Positions 34,179 to 46,079 of a stretch of 64,000 bases of DNA are shown here, piece after piece. This DNA is from Oxytricha trifallax. Its lineage: Eukaryota; Ciliophora; Spirotrichea; Sporadotrichida; Oxytrichidae. A model generated the notes under the pieces. The model saw only the letters and a program-made list of their open reading frames with translations. It was not told where the DNA came from and ran no database searches. The DNA is taken from positions 43,011-107,010 of the forward strand of contig ARYC01017306.1 in the NCBI GenBank assembly GCA_000711775.1, written 5' to 3'. Each line of letters opens with the position of its first letter. Position 1 is the stretch's first letter. The position numbers and the translations under genes were made by a program.

Positions 34179-36903
34179 ATGCAGATGCATTAACAATAGT
34201 AGATCAAGAATAAGTTCAAGAAAAAGCTGTCATTTGTGTTTAGAGACAGGGATGAAATATATCATCGGAAGGGTAAGATATATTAATGATTGGATTATGA
34301 AATTATATCAAAACAAAGAAATCTGACATAAATTTTTGTCATATTTGTGTTGAAATTCATAAATTACAACTTAATAAAGAGGGGATATGCAAATCAAAAA
34401 TAAATCAACATTATCCTATTACATTACTCATTTTTATATTCCAGATTCTAACATTCAATTTATATAGGCATAAATTCGATTGTAATTGACAACACAAGTA
34501 AGTTAAAATTAGCAATAAAAGCAAATAAATTCATGCATCAGAAAAAAATTGAGTGGAAAAATGATTAAAAACTTAAATTCTAATTTATTAAACTTTAGAC
34601 ATGAAATAAGGGGAAAGTTTGCTTTTCACTGCAAGTAGAGATAGATTGATTAAACTATGGCACATCGATTATAACAAGAAATAGGTAATTTAAGAAATTA
34701 GATATAATATAATTTTAGCATAATTTGAGTGCTAATTTGGATGAGCACACTGACTGGGTAAATTAGATAGTGTACAATCCAATGCATAAAATTTGTAAGG
34801 AATAAACTTATCACAAAAAATTGTTTAATAAAATCATAATTTTTATAGTGTTTTCATGTTCAAATGACACAACCATTAAACTGTGGTCTCTCAATAAAAC
34901 AATCAGAGATTTGTAAAATAAATAGAAAGAATTAAATAATTTGACATCAATAATGACTCTGAATGATGATGCGGACTATGTTAGAGCATTGGAATATAAT
35001 GAATATAAAAATACTTTATACTCAGTGTGTGATAGTGGGATAGTGAGGCTATGGGATATTAATTTAGGAAAAATAGTCAGCTCTATTAATCCACATGACT
35101 CTCCCCAGGATGTAAGTTTTTCAGATTCTCTAACAAAAAACTTATAGTAAAGAGTTCATGACCGCACTCTATTTCAAAAATCAACAGAGCTCTTTAAAGC
35201 AGATTAAGCCATTCCAACTTGTATTTCTAGTAGTCAGGGAGGTTCAGTAGTAGCGATAGGTTTTACAGATGAGGCAATCAGGGTGATGGATTTAAGAATA
35301 AAAAACTAAGCAAATCAGCTGTTTGAATTCAAGGGAGAACATTCAGATATAATAAGATAAGTTCAACTCTCCCCAGAGGGTATGGTATTACTCTCAGCAG
35401 GATCTGATGGCTGTTTTAAAATGTGGGACTTAAGCACAAGAAAATGCATTAAGACTTATGGTGCAGAAGAGGGGATGTCGAGAAAAAACTGTGACTATCA
35501 TAGAGATTCAATAACAACTTTCGATGTCATTTTCGATTCTGACTTGGTTTTTAGTGGAGGACGTGATGGCTCAATATTTCAAAATAAGATAGTGAAAAAT
35601 CAGTACAAGCAAATTCATTAAGACTCTAAGAAGCTTATGATAACAAGCGTAAAGTATGATGAATAAAATCAAATGTTATGGTATTCAACTCCTGATTCAG
35701 AAGTTTAATGCTTAAAATATACACAGAATGATTAGAGTGAGTCTTATGCTTAGCAAAAGAATGAATGTATCTCATAGCCTTATAATAAATTAAACTTAAA
35801 AACTTGGCATCGTAATTTATTTTAGCTATCTATTAAAGGTAAGCTTATTTTCTAATCTAACTTACTATCTAAATAAGAAAGGCTTACCCCAGATCACTGA
35901 GTACCATATCCTAAAAAACAAGCGCTACATATTAACTAATTCAACTGATCCTCAGATTGCAGCTAATCTTTGGTCATTTGAAACTGGTAAAATAGTGAAG
36001 ACTTGGAAGAATGACAAATATGAAAATGTGAAGCAGTTCGTCAATAATCATTACGATATTGGTGGGTAGAATAGTCCAGTCTAGAAATCTGATGTTATTC
36101 CGCTTTCTTGGTTCACATGTGACATAAAACTTGGTGTAAGAAATATAAACGTGGTATACTTATTTTAACTTTAGAGTTTGTCCATTCATTTGGAAGAAGA
36201 CAATTGGTTGAAAGGAAACGTCATAGATAACGATACAAACATTGAAAAAATGCTCGAATTATAAGGAGACAAGCCAATTAATTCAGCATCACAATAAATA
36301 GATTTCAATAAGTAAAGAGAAAAAAAAACATAGCCAAGCCAAATAGAGGGGATGCAAAAAGCTCTAAATTTAGGTTTCAATCTCGCAGAAAAACTATTTA
36401 GAGAAGTGCAGGTTAGATATATTTTAGTTGAGCAGAAGAAAATACAAAAAATACTTGGAGATAACTACTAAGACTATATTAGGTTGAAGGAAATCATGAC
36501 TTAAAAAGGGGATTAGAGCTAAGAAAAATAAGTTGAAATAATAGAGGAAGAATCAGAAAAGCTTCCTTTCTTTTGTTTTCTAATGGAAGCTGAAACGCAA
36601 AAACCTATTTAGTGTATTAATTATATGATTAAGCATAATTCTGTAATTTTAAATACATATCCATATGAAATATTTGGACATCTTATGGAGATGACCCACA
36701 TGATGTTGACAAATTAGTACATTACTTACCATCATCAATGAAAAAACACATCACGATTAGTATCCCAAATCTTGAAAACTAAAATAAAATTAGTCTGGGA
36801 ATAAATACTATACATGTACTTGACTTACCTAAATTTTCAGAAGGCAAGAGACTGACTTGTGCACCAAGCACTCCTATAGCAGAACTGATAAATTTAAATT
36901 TAA
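34179..36903 (+). CDS. WDR48-like: WDR48/UAF1-like WD40 protein, 7 exons, 3' end incomplete
   Basis: UAF1 binds and activates deubiquitinases of the USP1/USP12/USP46 group. ATG at 34179. Exons 34179-34272, 34468-34497, 34599-34684, 34719-34794, 34849-35838, 35882-36135 and 36175-36903, separated by six GT-AG introns. The protein begins with basic KKKLSFVFRDRDEIYHRKGI as in WDR48, followed by WD repeats (LFTASRDRLIKLWHI; LFSCSNDTTIKLWSL; SVCDSGIVRLWDI; LLSAGSDGCFKMWDL; VFSGGRDGSIF). The WDR48-specific stretch EYHILKNKRYILTNS...LWSFETGKIV and SWFTCDIKLGSLSIHLEEDNW follows. A one-base shift near 36671 is needed to go from ILNTYPYEI to WTSYGDDPHDVDKLVHYLP. The C-terminus is cut off before the transposon at 36951; a possible last piece is at 39510-39625. 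A further in-frame intron may start at the GTAAGT near 35113. Confidence 0.88.
34273..34467 (+). other. Intron 1 of WDR48-like gene
   Basis: GTAAGATATA...TTTATATAG. The join gives HRKG-INSIVIDN with split codon G|GC. Confidence 0.85.
34498..34598 (+). other. Intron 2 of WDR48-like gene
   Basis: GTAAGTTAAA...AAACTTTAG. The join gives VIDNT-NMKQGESL, split codon A|AC. Confidence 0.85.
34685..34718 (+). other. Intron 3 of WDR48-like gene, 34 bp
   Basis: GTAATTTAAG...ATTTTAG. The join gives YNKKQ-HNLSANLDEHTDW. Very short for an intron. Confidence 0.8.
34795..34848 (+). other. Intron 4 of WDR48-like gene
   Basis: GTAAGGAATA...TTTTTATAG. The join gives NPMHKI-LFSCSNDTTI. Confidence 0.85.
35839..35881 (+). 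other. Intron 5 of WDR48-like gene
   Basis: GTAAGCTTAT...AATAAGAAAG. The join gives FQLSIKG-LPQITEYH. Confidence 0.8.
36136..36174 (+). other. Intron 6 of WDR48-like gene
   Basis: GTAAGAAATA...AACTTTAG. The join gives TCDIKLG-SLSIHLEED. Confidence 0.85.
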
Positions 36904-36956
36904 ATATTAATCAAAAAATATATATTTGTCTTACTATATGTTTAAATTTTGGGTAT

Positions 36957-37123
36957 TGACGTCAGCGCTTGCTACCTGACGTCACCATTCGCTACCTGAC
37001 GTCACCATTCGAGACATGACGTCACAGCTCGTACATGACGTCAGGACATACCAAGTGACGTCAGGACATACCACATGACGTCAGGAAAAACGACATGACG
37101 TCAGGACTCGCTACATGATGTCA
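36957..37123 (+). repeat. Array of nine TGACGTCA palindromes, left TIR
   Basis: TGACGTCA starts at 36957, 36977, 36997, 37017, 37036, 37056, 37076 and 37096, with a variant TGATGTCA at 37116. Spacing is 20 bp with one 19-bp step. Twelve variable bases separate the cores. Probable iterated binding sites for an element protein; the core equals the CREB/ATF (CRE) site. Confidence 0.95.
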
Positions 37124-37560
37124 TGACTTGGTATAAAGATTTTTATAATATGAAAGTATACTAAAAAATAAAATTATGATTTTACATCAAAAACCTTATA
37201 GTCTATTATATTAATTATTATTAATATAAAATTTGAAAGCAATAGAAATCTCTAAATACTTAGTAAAGAAATTTTTTGCTATTTTTTTTATGTAAATATC
37301 AATTATTTATTTAAGGATTACATTTTTTAACGATCACATTAAACAAATACTCAGATTACCTATTCTAACGATTTATAATTCTATTTTGTTTTAGTTTTAG
37401 TGTTATATATGATATATTTTTGAAAACCCCAAAATCTTTAATCCAAAATATTTAGTATAGATTCTTGTTTGTTAAAAACTTATTTTATTTAAATAAGTAT
37501 AACAAAAAAGATTGGAAACATTTTGATCTTATCCCTGGAAATCACATCTTAGAGGAGAAG

Positions 37561-38350
37561 ATGGAAACGATATCAAAGCAGATGGAGGAAGTACAATTCA
37601 ATTAAAATAAACTGGGAATCATGAGTCTATTAATGGAGAGACACATAGGCGGTGGAAGGAGTAGTTATTCCCACAAGAGGCTAGAGTAATTTAAGAATTG
37701 CATAAACTAAGTGATTCTGAAAATCGAGAAAGGAACTAAGACTTTGGAAATCCACGACACAAGGAAATCAATAGGAAGCTTGGCTCTCATACAAAAGCAT
37801 TTAGGCAAGTTAAGTGAATTTTTAGAAGACACTGTTGGGATGGAGTTCAAAATAAACAAATTAAAAAGTTTGGCAAACACGAACTAAGTTAAAGATCTGG
37901 AAGACTGCGGGGTTAAGGTATTCTAATATCTAGCCACATAGCTATAGAATTGCAAGTGTGAACCAGTAATTCAAATTTTCGTTTAAGATTTGATAAATAT
38001 GTAGAGATACTACATGATGACCTGGAAGTGGGATTCATGAAGATGGGGATCGGTAGATCAGGAATTGCACTGAGCGACGAAGGGATGGTGAGAGATACCG
38101 AGAAAAAGAACAACAAAATATGGGAGCTTGCTTACGAGGGATGGGGTCAGAGACCTACATATTCAACTTCTAGATTGACTAATGAGACGAAGTAGTAATG
38201 AGGGAAGACACAAGAGGATTAATAGAGAGGGAGCTTGTAGCAAGTAAAGGTATATTCAGCGGGTTAATGGACTAAATCCCGGAAGTAGAGGCACTCTTAT
38301 TTGGCAATGACTCCAGCAAGAAAAGAAGGAAGAGGAGGCAGTCAACATGA
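37561..38350 (+). pseudogene. Unrecognised transposon ORF, frameshifted, C-terminal basic NLS-like tail
   Basis: Family not recognised. The first part runs from ATG 37561 to TGA 38038-38040 (159 codons; METISKQMEEVQFNQNKLGI, later KTLEIHDTRKSIGSLALIQK). The sense then shifts frame at about 37980 to RLRFDKYVEILHDDLEVGFM and MGIGRSGIALSDEGMVRDTE (reading to TGA 38199). It shifts again near 38140 to ETYIFNFQIDQ, an in-frame TGA at 38183-38185, and DEVVMREDTRGLIERELVAS, ending DSSKKRRKRRQST at TGA 38348-38350. Intact, it would be about 260 residues with a charged N-terminal half and a nuclear-localisation-like KKRRKRR. It is more GC-rich and richer in GGA/AGG codons than neighbouring host genes. 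No DDE triad was identified. Confidence 0.6.
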
Positions 38351-39307
38351 TCACTGATGACAACAAGAATTACAGCTTAGAAGGAGCAGAGAAACAATCG
38401 AGAGTAATAAATAATTATGAAGGAAGTGGATAGGGGAATCAATTATACGAAATGAAAATGATAGAATGAATCGCGGGGAACTGCAACTGTCGACGGTCAA
38501 ATAAAAACTGAATTCACTATATTATACTTTGGGTATTTTATCGCACCTTATATTCAAATTTATATATATTTTTACCTTAAATTATTTTACTACTAAGTAT
38601 AACAAAAATGATTTTTTAATAAAAGATAATTAAATCTTTATTATTATAAGTATTAAAAAAACCATGCAGAAGTCAGATAACTCTTGAATTAATCAAATTT
38701 CTATATAGTAATATTTAGGTTTTTAATGAAAATTTAAGGATTGGGAAAACTAAATCTTTTTGTAAATTCATATCCTTTTGTTACAACGTTTTATCATTAC
38801 TAATTAAATCTATAAGTACTTTGAATAAGAACCATTTTACTATTTAAATTGCCATTATTAGAAAAATTTAACCTAACTTAAATTTATTTTAAACTTTAAG
38901 TATCTATTAAATATAAATACTTAAATATAAAAATTATGAAATTAAAAATTAAATGATATAAACGGAGATCTAAAATCTAAAATTTCTAAATTCAATATTA
39001 AATAGTAATTTATTTTCTTGCTTATCAATTAATAAAACAAACATATAATATTATACATTAGCTAATTCCAATGTATATGACAATAATTAAAATATATTAT
39101 GGCTTAAGTATTAATAATATAATTTTTATAAAGTATAATATATTTGAAAATTTTGTCACAAACGTATTATGTTCTTTAGATATTTCTATTGCTTTCAAAT
39201 TTTATATTAATAATAATTAATATAATAGACTTTAAGGTTTTTGATGTAAAATCATTATTTTAATTCTTAGTATAATTTCATATTATAAAAATCTTTATAC
39301 CAAGTCA

Positions 39308-39487
39308 TGACATCATGTAGCGAGTCCTGACGTCATGTCGTTTTTCCTGACCATGATGTCACGTCATGTGGTATGTCCCGACGTCACTAGGTATGCCATG
39401 ACGTCATGTACGAGCTGTGACGTCATGTCTCGAATGGTGACGTCAGGTAGCGAATGGTGACGTCAGGTAGCAAGCGCTGACGTCAGT
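39308..39487 (-). repeat. Array of TGACGTCA palindromes, right TIR
   Basis: Inverted counterpart of the left array, with a few degenerate units (near 39352 CATGATGTCACGTCATG; CCGACGTCAC at 39379). Its decay is independent of the left arm. Confidence 0.9.
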
Positions 39488-39509
39488 ACCCTAAATTTTT
39501 ATATAATAT

Positions 39510-39625
39510 GCAGGTTTAGTGTTTTTGTCACAAAAACTAGAATTTGAGAAATAATTCTTGATGCCATCAAATCAGTTTGATCCATACAAAATAATAACGC
39601 AAAATTAGTAATTATATGGATCTAT
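39510..39625 (+). other. Possible last coding piece of the WDR48-like gene
   Basis: TGA-free stretch reading LVFLSQKLEFEKQFLMPSNQ followed by FDPYKIITQNQQ. It sits directly after the transposon and could supply the missing C-terminal strand region of the WDR48-like protein, but similarity is faint and no pointer was found. Confidence 0.25.
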
Positions 39626-40324
39626 AATATAATAGAGCATATGCAAGATAAGTAAAAAATCTTTTTAATTCCAAAATATTTCTTTCTTAGCTTCTGAATT
39701 TTCTGATAACAAATATTTTATTCATAATTAATTATAAAAACATTATAAAAGAAACTATTTAAAAAAATTATCGTTTAATTTATATATTTTTTATATTTTT
39801 TCAATAAATCATTATATTATATGGTGATAAATTACTACAATATTCATAATAAGGAATAAACTTAAATCTTCTTTAATAAAAATCAGTTAAAAAATCCTAA
39901 CCCACTTATCTTTTAATTTTAAATTAAAGCATATTGCAATTTTTACATAAATATTCTTTTTTATTAATTTTATAAAGCGAAATGAAAAACTATCTACATC
40001 TAGATTAAGAATTTTTATATGTTCATTTTAACAGGAAAAAAATAAATTTTTCTAATTTATTGATGATTGTAAGTTTCTTGTTTAATAATATATATCAATT
40101 AAATTTACAATTAAATAAGAGATTTCTTTATCTTAATGTGTTTTACTAGTATTTTATCCAAAAATTATTTATTATATAATTAAAAGAATTCAATGAAATT
40201 TAACTCTTGTAATAAATGATTATCACATATTCCTTTTCTCACATTAATTTTTCCAATAAAACTAAATAAAAATCTATATATAAATATGATTATTTTAAAA
40301 TTTTGTTTTATTAGATAAAGATAT

Positions 40325-40400
40325 AAATTTATTGGATGAAATGTATTTATAAGCAATCAAGTTTCACTTATAATTAATTATTAGAAATTTAATGTTATTT
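40325..40400 (+). repeat. Dispersed long repeat, marker segment copy 1
   Basis: Contains TTATTGGATGAAATG then ATTTATAAGCAATCA and CTTATAATTAATTATTAGAA. It aligns with the segments at 46207, 53881 and 59415. Confidence 0.7.
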
Positions 40401-43400
40401 TAGAGGGAATCCGTAATCTAGTGAAATAAAATTAAAACTCAAATATTAATTATAATAAAAATAATAAATTCAGAATTATTTAGGAAATAAATATAATTAC
40501 TTAAATATTAAAAAGGAAATTCTATGGAAAGCCTATTAATATTTATGAGAAATTACTTAACTACTAAAGAGTTACTGTAGATAAGTATAACAATGATATT
40601 AGAGAATTAATCTTGAGAAATTTTAAAGATAATAAAATAAAGTTGAATTAATATAATAGAATAACAGGTACTATATGTTCAAACATATTATTAATTGTAT
40701 TGAAATAAGGGAATTAATCCTATCAATCATTTTAAAAGTAATGCATTTTATTGACTATAAAGGAAAGTTTATTATTTAAAATATATTCTTTCAATCATAT
40801 TTTTATTTAAAATAAATATAGTTAAAAGTAATGATAAAACATCGATAATGCACCCTTAGTTGCACTATTCGTATTTAAAATGAGATGATAACTTAAAGAT
40901 TCAAGAATAATATAAATTAAATTTTTTCAAACAAAAAGATAAATAGTATTGAATAAAGCAAAATATTTGTATTATCATGGTTCTTAGTAATTACAATATT
41001 ATAAATATATAATTTGATCTTTTATTTTCAAATTAATGTCTAATTAAATACATTGTTAATACTAAACATTAAATAAATTATATCAGTTAACTTATATATT
41101 TGTTAAGCATTATTGCATTTAGAAGCAGTAATCCTCTAAGATCTAATGAAAAAATGAAGTAGTTCAAGAAATAATTTTTTAAATATTTTTTCTTTTTTAA
41201 CTTTATCACTTATTTATTGTCATTAAATTATCACTTAAAAAGCTTAAAATATCAGTTATAATTTTATGATATTAATGAATTATATTTATGTATAAATAGA
41301 ATTAATTTATGATAAAGAAGAGTTTAAAGAATAATTAGATATCTGCTTAATGCTTAATAATTTTTTATTATGATATTTTTATAAATTTTACATTATTTTA
41401 ACATATTTTAGGAGAAATACAATATATTTATAATTAATTCATTAAATTATGTAATATTATCTTAATTTGTTTCAATTATAGTTTGTTGCCATATTCTTAA
41501 TTTGTTTTTATTAGTTAATTTTATTACTAATTATTAAATTAGTTTATTTAGAATGAATAATTTTTTCCTTATAATTTATTTTATCTTTTATTTTCTACTT
41601 TGATTTATATTAGACAATATAATGATGGATAAATAAGATTAAATAATTTAAATTAATTTCATACCTACTGACTATTAAAAATAGAGGGATGCATCAAATT
41701 ATTTGATCTATAAATTTAGATTAATTTTACTCAATGAATTAGGAGATATAAAAACCTTTTCTATATTTATATTTTGTTCTCAATAATTAGATTGATGTAT
41801 TAGTAAGATATTCAATGGTTACTAAAAAAAAGGGGTTAAAATGTTTTATCACTATTTAGATCTCTGGGTGATTAATAAAATGTAAATTAATGATAATCAA
41901 AATGCATTTGAAAAATACTTAAGTACTATTATTTGTTTAAATTTTGAAAAATTCTTAAATATTAATAATCAAATAAAATATTTATGATTATTGGGATATA
42001 TAAAGCAAAATTGATAGTTTATTAGGGGTCAACTTCTTCAAACTCTAGATTAAATCTTCTTCAATATTTAAATTTTATCTATATAAGCATTTCATTTACA
42101 ATTTTAATATAGTATAAAAAAAATGAATATTTTTTATTAGAAATATGCTTCAAATAAAATATTCAATGATACAATCGGTGAGTTTCTGTGATAAGCATTA
42201 TAAAAAGGGATCTGATGAATGATAAAATAAGAAAGTACATAATAAATTTAAATAAGAATTAAAACATTGTAGAAATTTCCCTTAAATAGACCTTATAATG
42301 GTAATACTCAAAAAATGAAATCATGATATCGTTAATACTAAAATTAGATATAAAAAAAAATCTTATTTTATTATTTATTTAAAAATTTTATATTTATAAT
42401 AATCAAATTAATTTCATTAACATTAATATTAAGAGGAGATTAATAATTAATAAGTTTTCATATTTTTTTGTAAAAGCACAAATTATTCAAAAAGTAAAAA
42501 TAAAATTAACTAATTAATACTATTTTTTTAAAATGTGCCAAATAAATAATATGTATATTAAAATAAAGGATTATTGAATTTAATTATGAGATAACGTAAT
42601 ATGGTATTCTTTAATAATTTTTATTCATTTATAATATAATAAAATATTAAGATCATATCCTTTTCAATAATAAAATATTTTTAAATAACACAAAAATTAA
42701 TGGGAATCAAAGTCTAAAGCTAATGGAAACTTTTTAAGTTGTTAATTTTAAACAGGTTTCAGTCCATTCAACAGATTTAGATAATCACAAATAATAAGTA
42801 TAGAAGGTCATAGATTGTAAATAATATATGAAAAAGTATTTAAATTATTTAATAAAAATTACAATTATAAAAATATTTGAAATAAAAAGAACAGTCATTT
42901 TAGCACAAAAGTTATACTAATAATACAAATGAGGTTTATATTCAACTTCGAGATTGAAATAGTTAGAATTTAATTTAATAGTGAAGACCCCTCTTATGTT
43001 AAAATAAGAATGGCTTATTTCCAGAACCTAAATTAAAAAATAAAGTTAAATGAGAATCTTCATTTTAATATACCACTTTAATATTAGGATTAATTAAAGC
43101 TAAGTTATTCTACCTTATAATTTGCCATTTAAAAATATAGGGTGATATATAATATAAAAATATATGTGCTGAAATCATTTATTTGTATTTAAAAAATAAA
43201 AAAGATTATCTGATATATTATTTAAAATGAGAGGAAAACAAATTGTAAACTTATAAAAAATAAGGTACTAAAATGCTTAATTGTTTTTTTGTATACAAAC
43301 GTTATACATTTATAATAAAACTTATATATTAAAGGGATGACTATTTATGATCTTAATGTTAATAAGAAGTTAGTAATTGTAATACAGAGTCAATTTAAAA

Positions 43401-43867
43401 GCATTGCAAATCAAAATATTATCAAATATTTTTATTAATTTTTTCATAATATATATCATGAAAAATATAAAAATATTTAAGATGCCATCTTAAATAATCA
43501 ACTTTTTACTCGTAATGTGTTAGAGTCATCTATTGTTTGTAAATTAAAGTGGTTTCTTTTGTAAACAATAATGAAGGAACAAAAAGCTTCATACCATTTA
43601 TAGTTCTTTTTTATTCTTATAAAAACAATTTTTAAACAATGTAATTTCCTAAGGGAAGATACTTATGACCACGAGAGATAAATAAAGTGGACTTAATATT
43701 AAATCAATATATGATTTGAGGAAATTAATTAAGATTAAAAGTTAAAGACATTGAATTATTATAAATTAAAGGATATCAAATAAGAAAGTAATATATTAAA
43801 AATATGATAATTAATGGAAAATAAGAAATCATGCCTGATTTTTACCTAGAAAATAAGTATAATTTGT

Positions 43868-44132
43868 AAAACCCCAAGATCAATAAAGAAGCGAAAATTG
43901 AAGCTAAGAATAATTAAAAAAATTATCAATTATTATTTGGCTAAATTTATTTAATTAGATCAAAATAAATTTATACAGCCTGATTGGATTATATAAAAAG
44001 GAGGGCAATTATATCAAACCAATAGTTTTAATAATTAGCCTAAAAAGAAATATTTTTTTAAAATAATAATATAATCTTATTCTTATTGATCTTATTTTCA
44101 ATAATCGCCTTTAAATTTGTGCATGGAGTTTT
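43868..44132. mobile_element. C4A4-ended MITE, copy 2
   Basis: A 265-bp diverged copy of the element at 2247. Begins AAAACCCCAAGATCAATAAA and ends GGAGTTTT, with a TA step outside each end. It shares the CAATAAAGAAGCGAAAATTG arm and the internal CCTGATTGGATTA and AATAATTAGCC blocks with copy 1. Confidence 0.75.
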
Positions 44133-46079
44133 ACAGGAAAATGATAAATAAGTGTATCTACACTTGCAACGACAATTATTTAATATATAAATTTATTTAT
44201 ATATTTTTATAAAGAAAATTTTTCAATTATAAAAGAGAATATATTACTTTTTATGAATAAATCATGTTAAGAGCACATGCTAGATTCAAGCATAGAATTC
44301 AGATTAAAACAGATATTTTTTACAAAAAATAAAAATAGTATAAAAAAGATTTTCCAATTAATAATAGTGGTCCTAATTCTTATATGAGAGTAAATGTAGA
44401 TAAATCTTTTCAAAATTTGTGAACGGGTAAATGAATTTCTAACCCATTTGACTTAACCGAAATATTTAATGAATAAAACTCTAATAATTACTAAATTTTA
44501 TATTCTAAAAATATTAACAAGATAATAAAAGCACTATTAGCAAACTACGAGAAAAACGATAGCAATTTTAAGATTAGATGAGCAATTCCCAATATACAAT
44601 AATTAATAAAATTAAGTGTTATATCTACCATTTACCTAGTTATTAAGTATAAATGTTACTTAAATTTTGTTTATAGGGTAAAATTATTTTATATATTCAG
44701 TATTTTACTAATAATCAAAATTTTAAATACTATTAGTTAGCTTGTTTTTAATGGGAACAAATTTAGCACCAAGATTACATAAAAATTACTGACTAGTAAA
44801 ATTATAAATTTCTTTAAATACATGAATAGTTTTTGTTATTAATTTAATTTAATTATGATATTTTACCATTTACCCTAATAAATTTAAATGAATTTGTTTA
44901 AGATATTTAACGATTAGAAACTTGAAAATAAAATATTCAACAAAAGGGAGACTTTACAAACCTTTTAAATCATTTTTAATACTATATATAAAGCATTTAT
45001 CTGGAGTTTAATAATTGCGATTATTTATAATTAACGGGCAGTTACTGATGAGAAGATTAAATTTTATATTTAAATTTACTATTTACTTTAATTCTTTCAT
45101 AAATATTGTTCAATCTAATTAATAAGCATTTATCTAATCAATTTAAAAATTTTAAAATACCAAATTAATACTTAAAAAACCTAAAAATCATATTTTATAT
45201 TCGTAAATAATTATAATAAACTAAATCAATACATTAAATGATTAAATTAGAGAAAAATGTTTAGAAAACAAATATATTTACAGAATTTATGCATGTTTGA
45301 ACGTATTAAAGAGAAAAATATTTAACTTTAGAAATAATTTTGATTATATAATTCAACTTTCTTTCCACTAATATTTAGGTGGTAATTATATATTTACCTA
45401 TTACATTTGAAATTTACATTTCCCAGTTTAGAAACATGTGCATAGTTTACATCTGTCAATTAACAAAGAACTAAAACAAATTTCTAAAATTTCAAGATTA
45501 TTTATTCAAATATATGAATATTTTTTTAATTTAATTAATTTTATTTATTTAGTTTTAGCCAAACATTTTTTTATGTATTTTCATCTAAATTTTTAACCCA
45601 ATATGAATACTTTAATTTATTGTTATACTTATTTGAAGAAATACTACATTTATATTAAATAATATATTATATAAAATGTCTATTGCTTTAAATTATTTAT
45701 AAAAATTAAATAGGAAAATTTAAATATAAAATTAAGGAAATAAAAACAAAGCGAAAGCGAAATTTTTATAAAAATTAAGAAAATTTTAATATTGAATAAA
45801 TAAATAAAATAGAATTTGCTATTGGTAAATAATGATTTATTTTCGAGAATATATTAGATATTATAAATATATGCTTTATAAATTATAAATGATTTTATTT
45901 GAATATAAATTAAAATAATCGTCAAATTTTTATATATTTATAAGACTTAATGCCTAATTATTTTAATAATTAATTATATTATTTTATATTAGATTGTACT
46001 CTAAACTTGTTATAACAAAGTAATATTTTCATTAAAATAATTAGAATAAACATAATTGATAATATTTTTGCAGAATTAT

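Larger units (their letters stand above)
36951..39491. mobile_element. 2.54-kb long-TIR transposon with TGACGTCA arrays, Merlin-like architecture
   Basis: Flanked by an exact 8-bp target duplication TAAATTTT (36943-36950 and 39492-39499). Ends GGGTA...TACCC. TIRs are about 305 bp (36951-37257 and 39180-39491); the outer 170 bp of each is an array of palindromes at 20-bp spacing. The interior carries one unrecognised, broken ORF and no transposase motif that I can see. The 8-bp duplication, GGG tip and iterated TIR resemble the ISXO2/Merlin element at 61461, so the same superfamily is likely, but without the enzyme this is inference. It lies just past the last readable part of the WDR48-like gene. 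Confidence 0.85.

Noticed and set aside
36665..36680. Programmed +1 frameshift in the WDR48-like gene, as in Euplotes
   Set aside because: No stop codon at the shift site as Euplotes frameshifting needs; a T-run indel or tiny IES is simpler.
36957..37123. CRISPR-like array or host cAMP-response enhancer
   Set aside because: The 8-bp cores with 12-bp spacers are mirrored in the opposite transposon arm and bounded by a target duplication, so they belong to the element's TIR.
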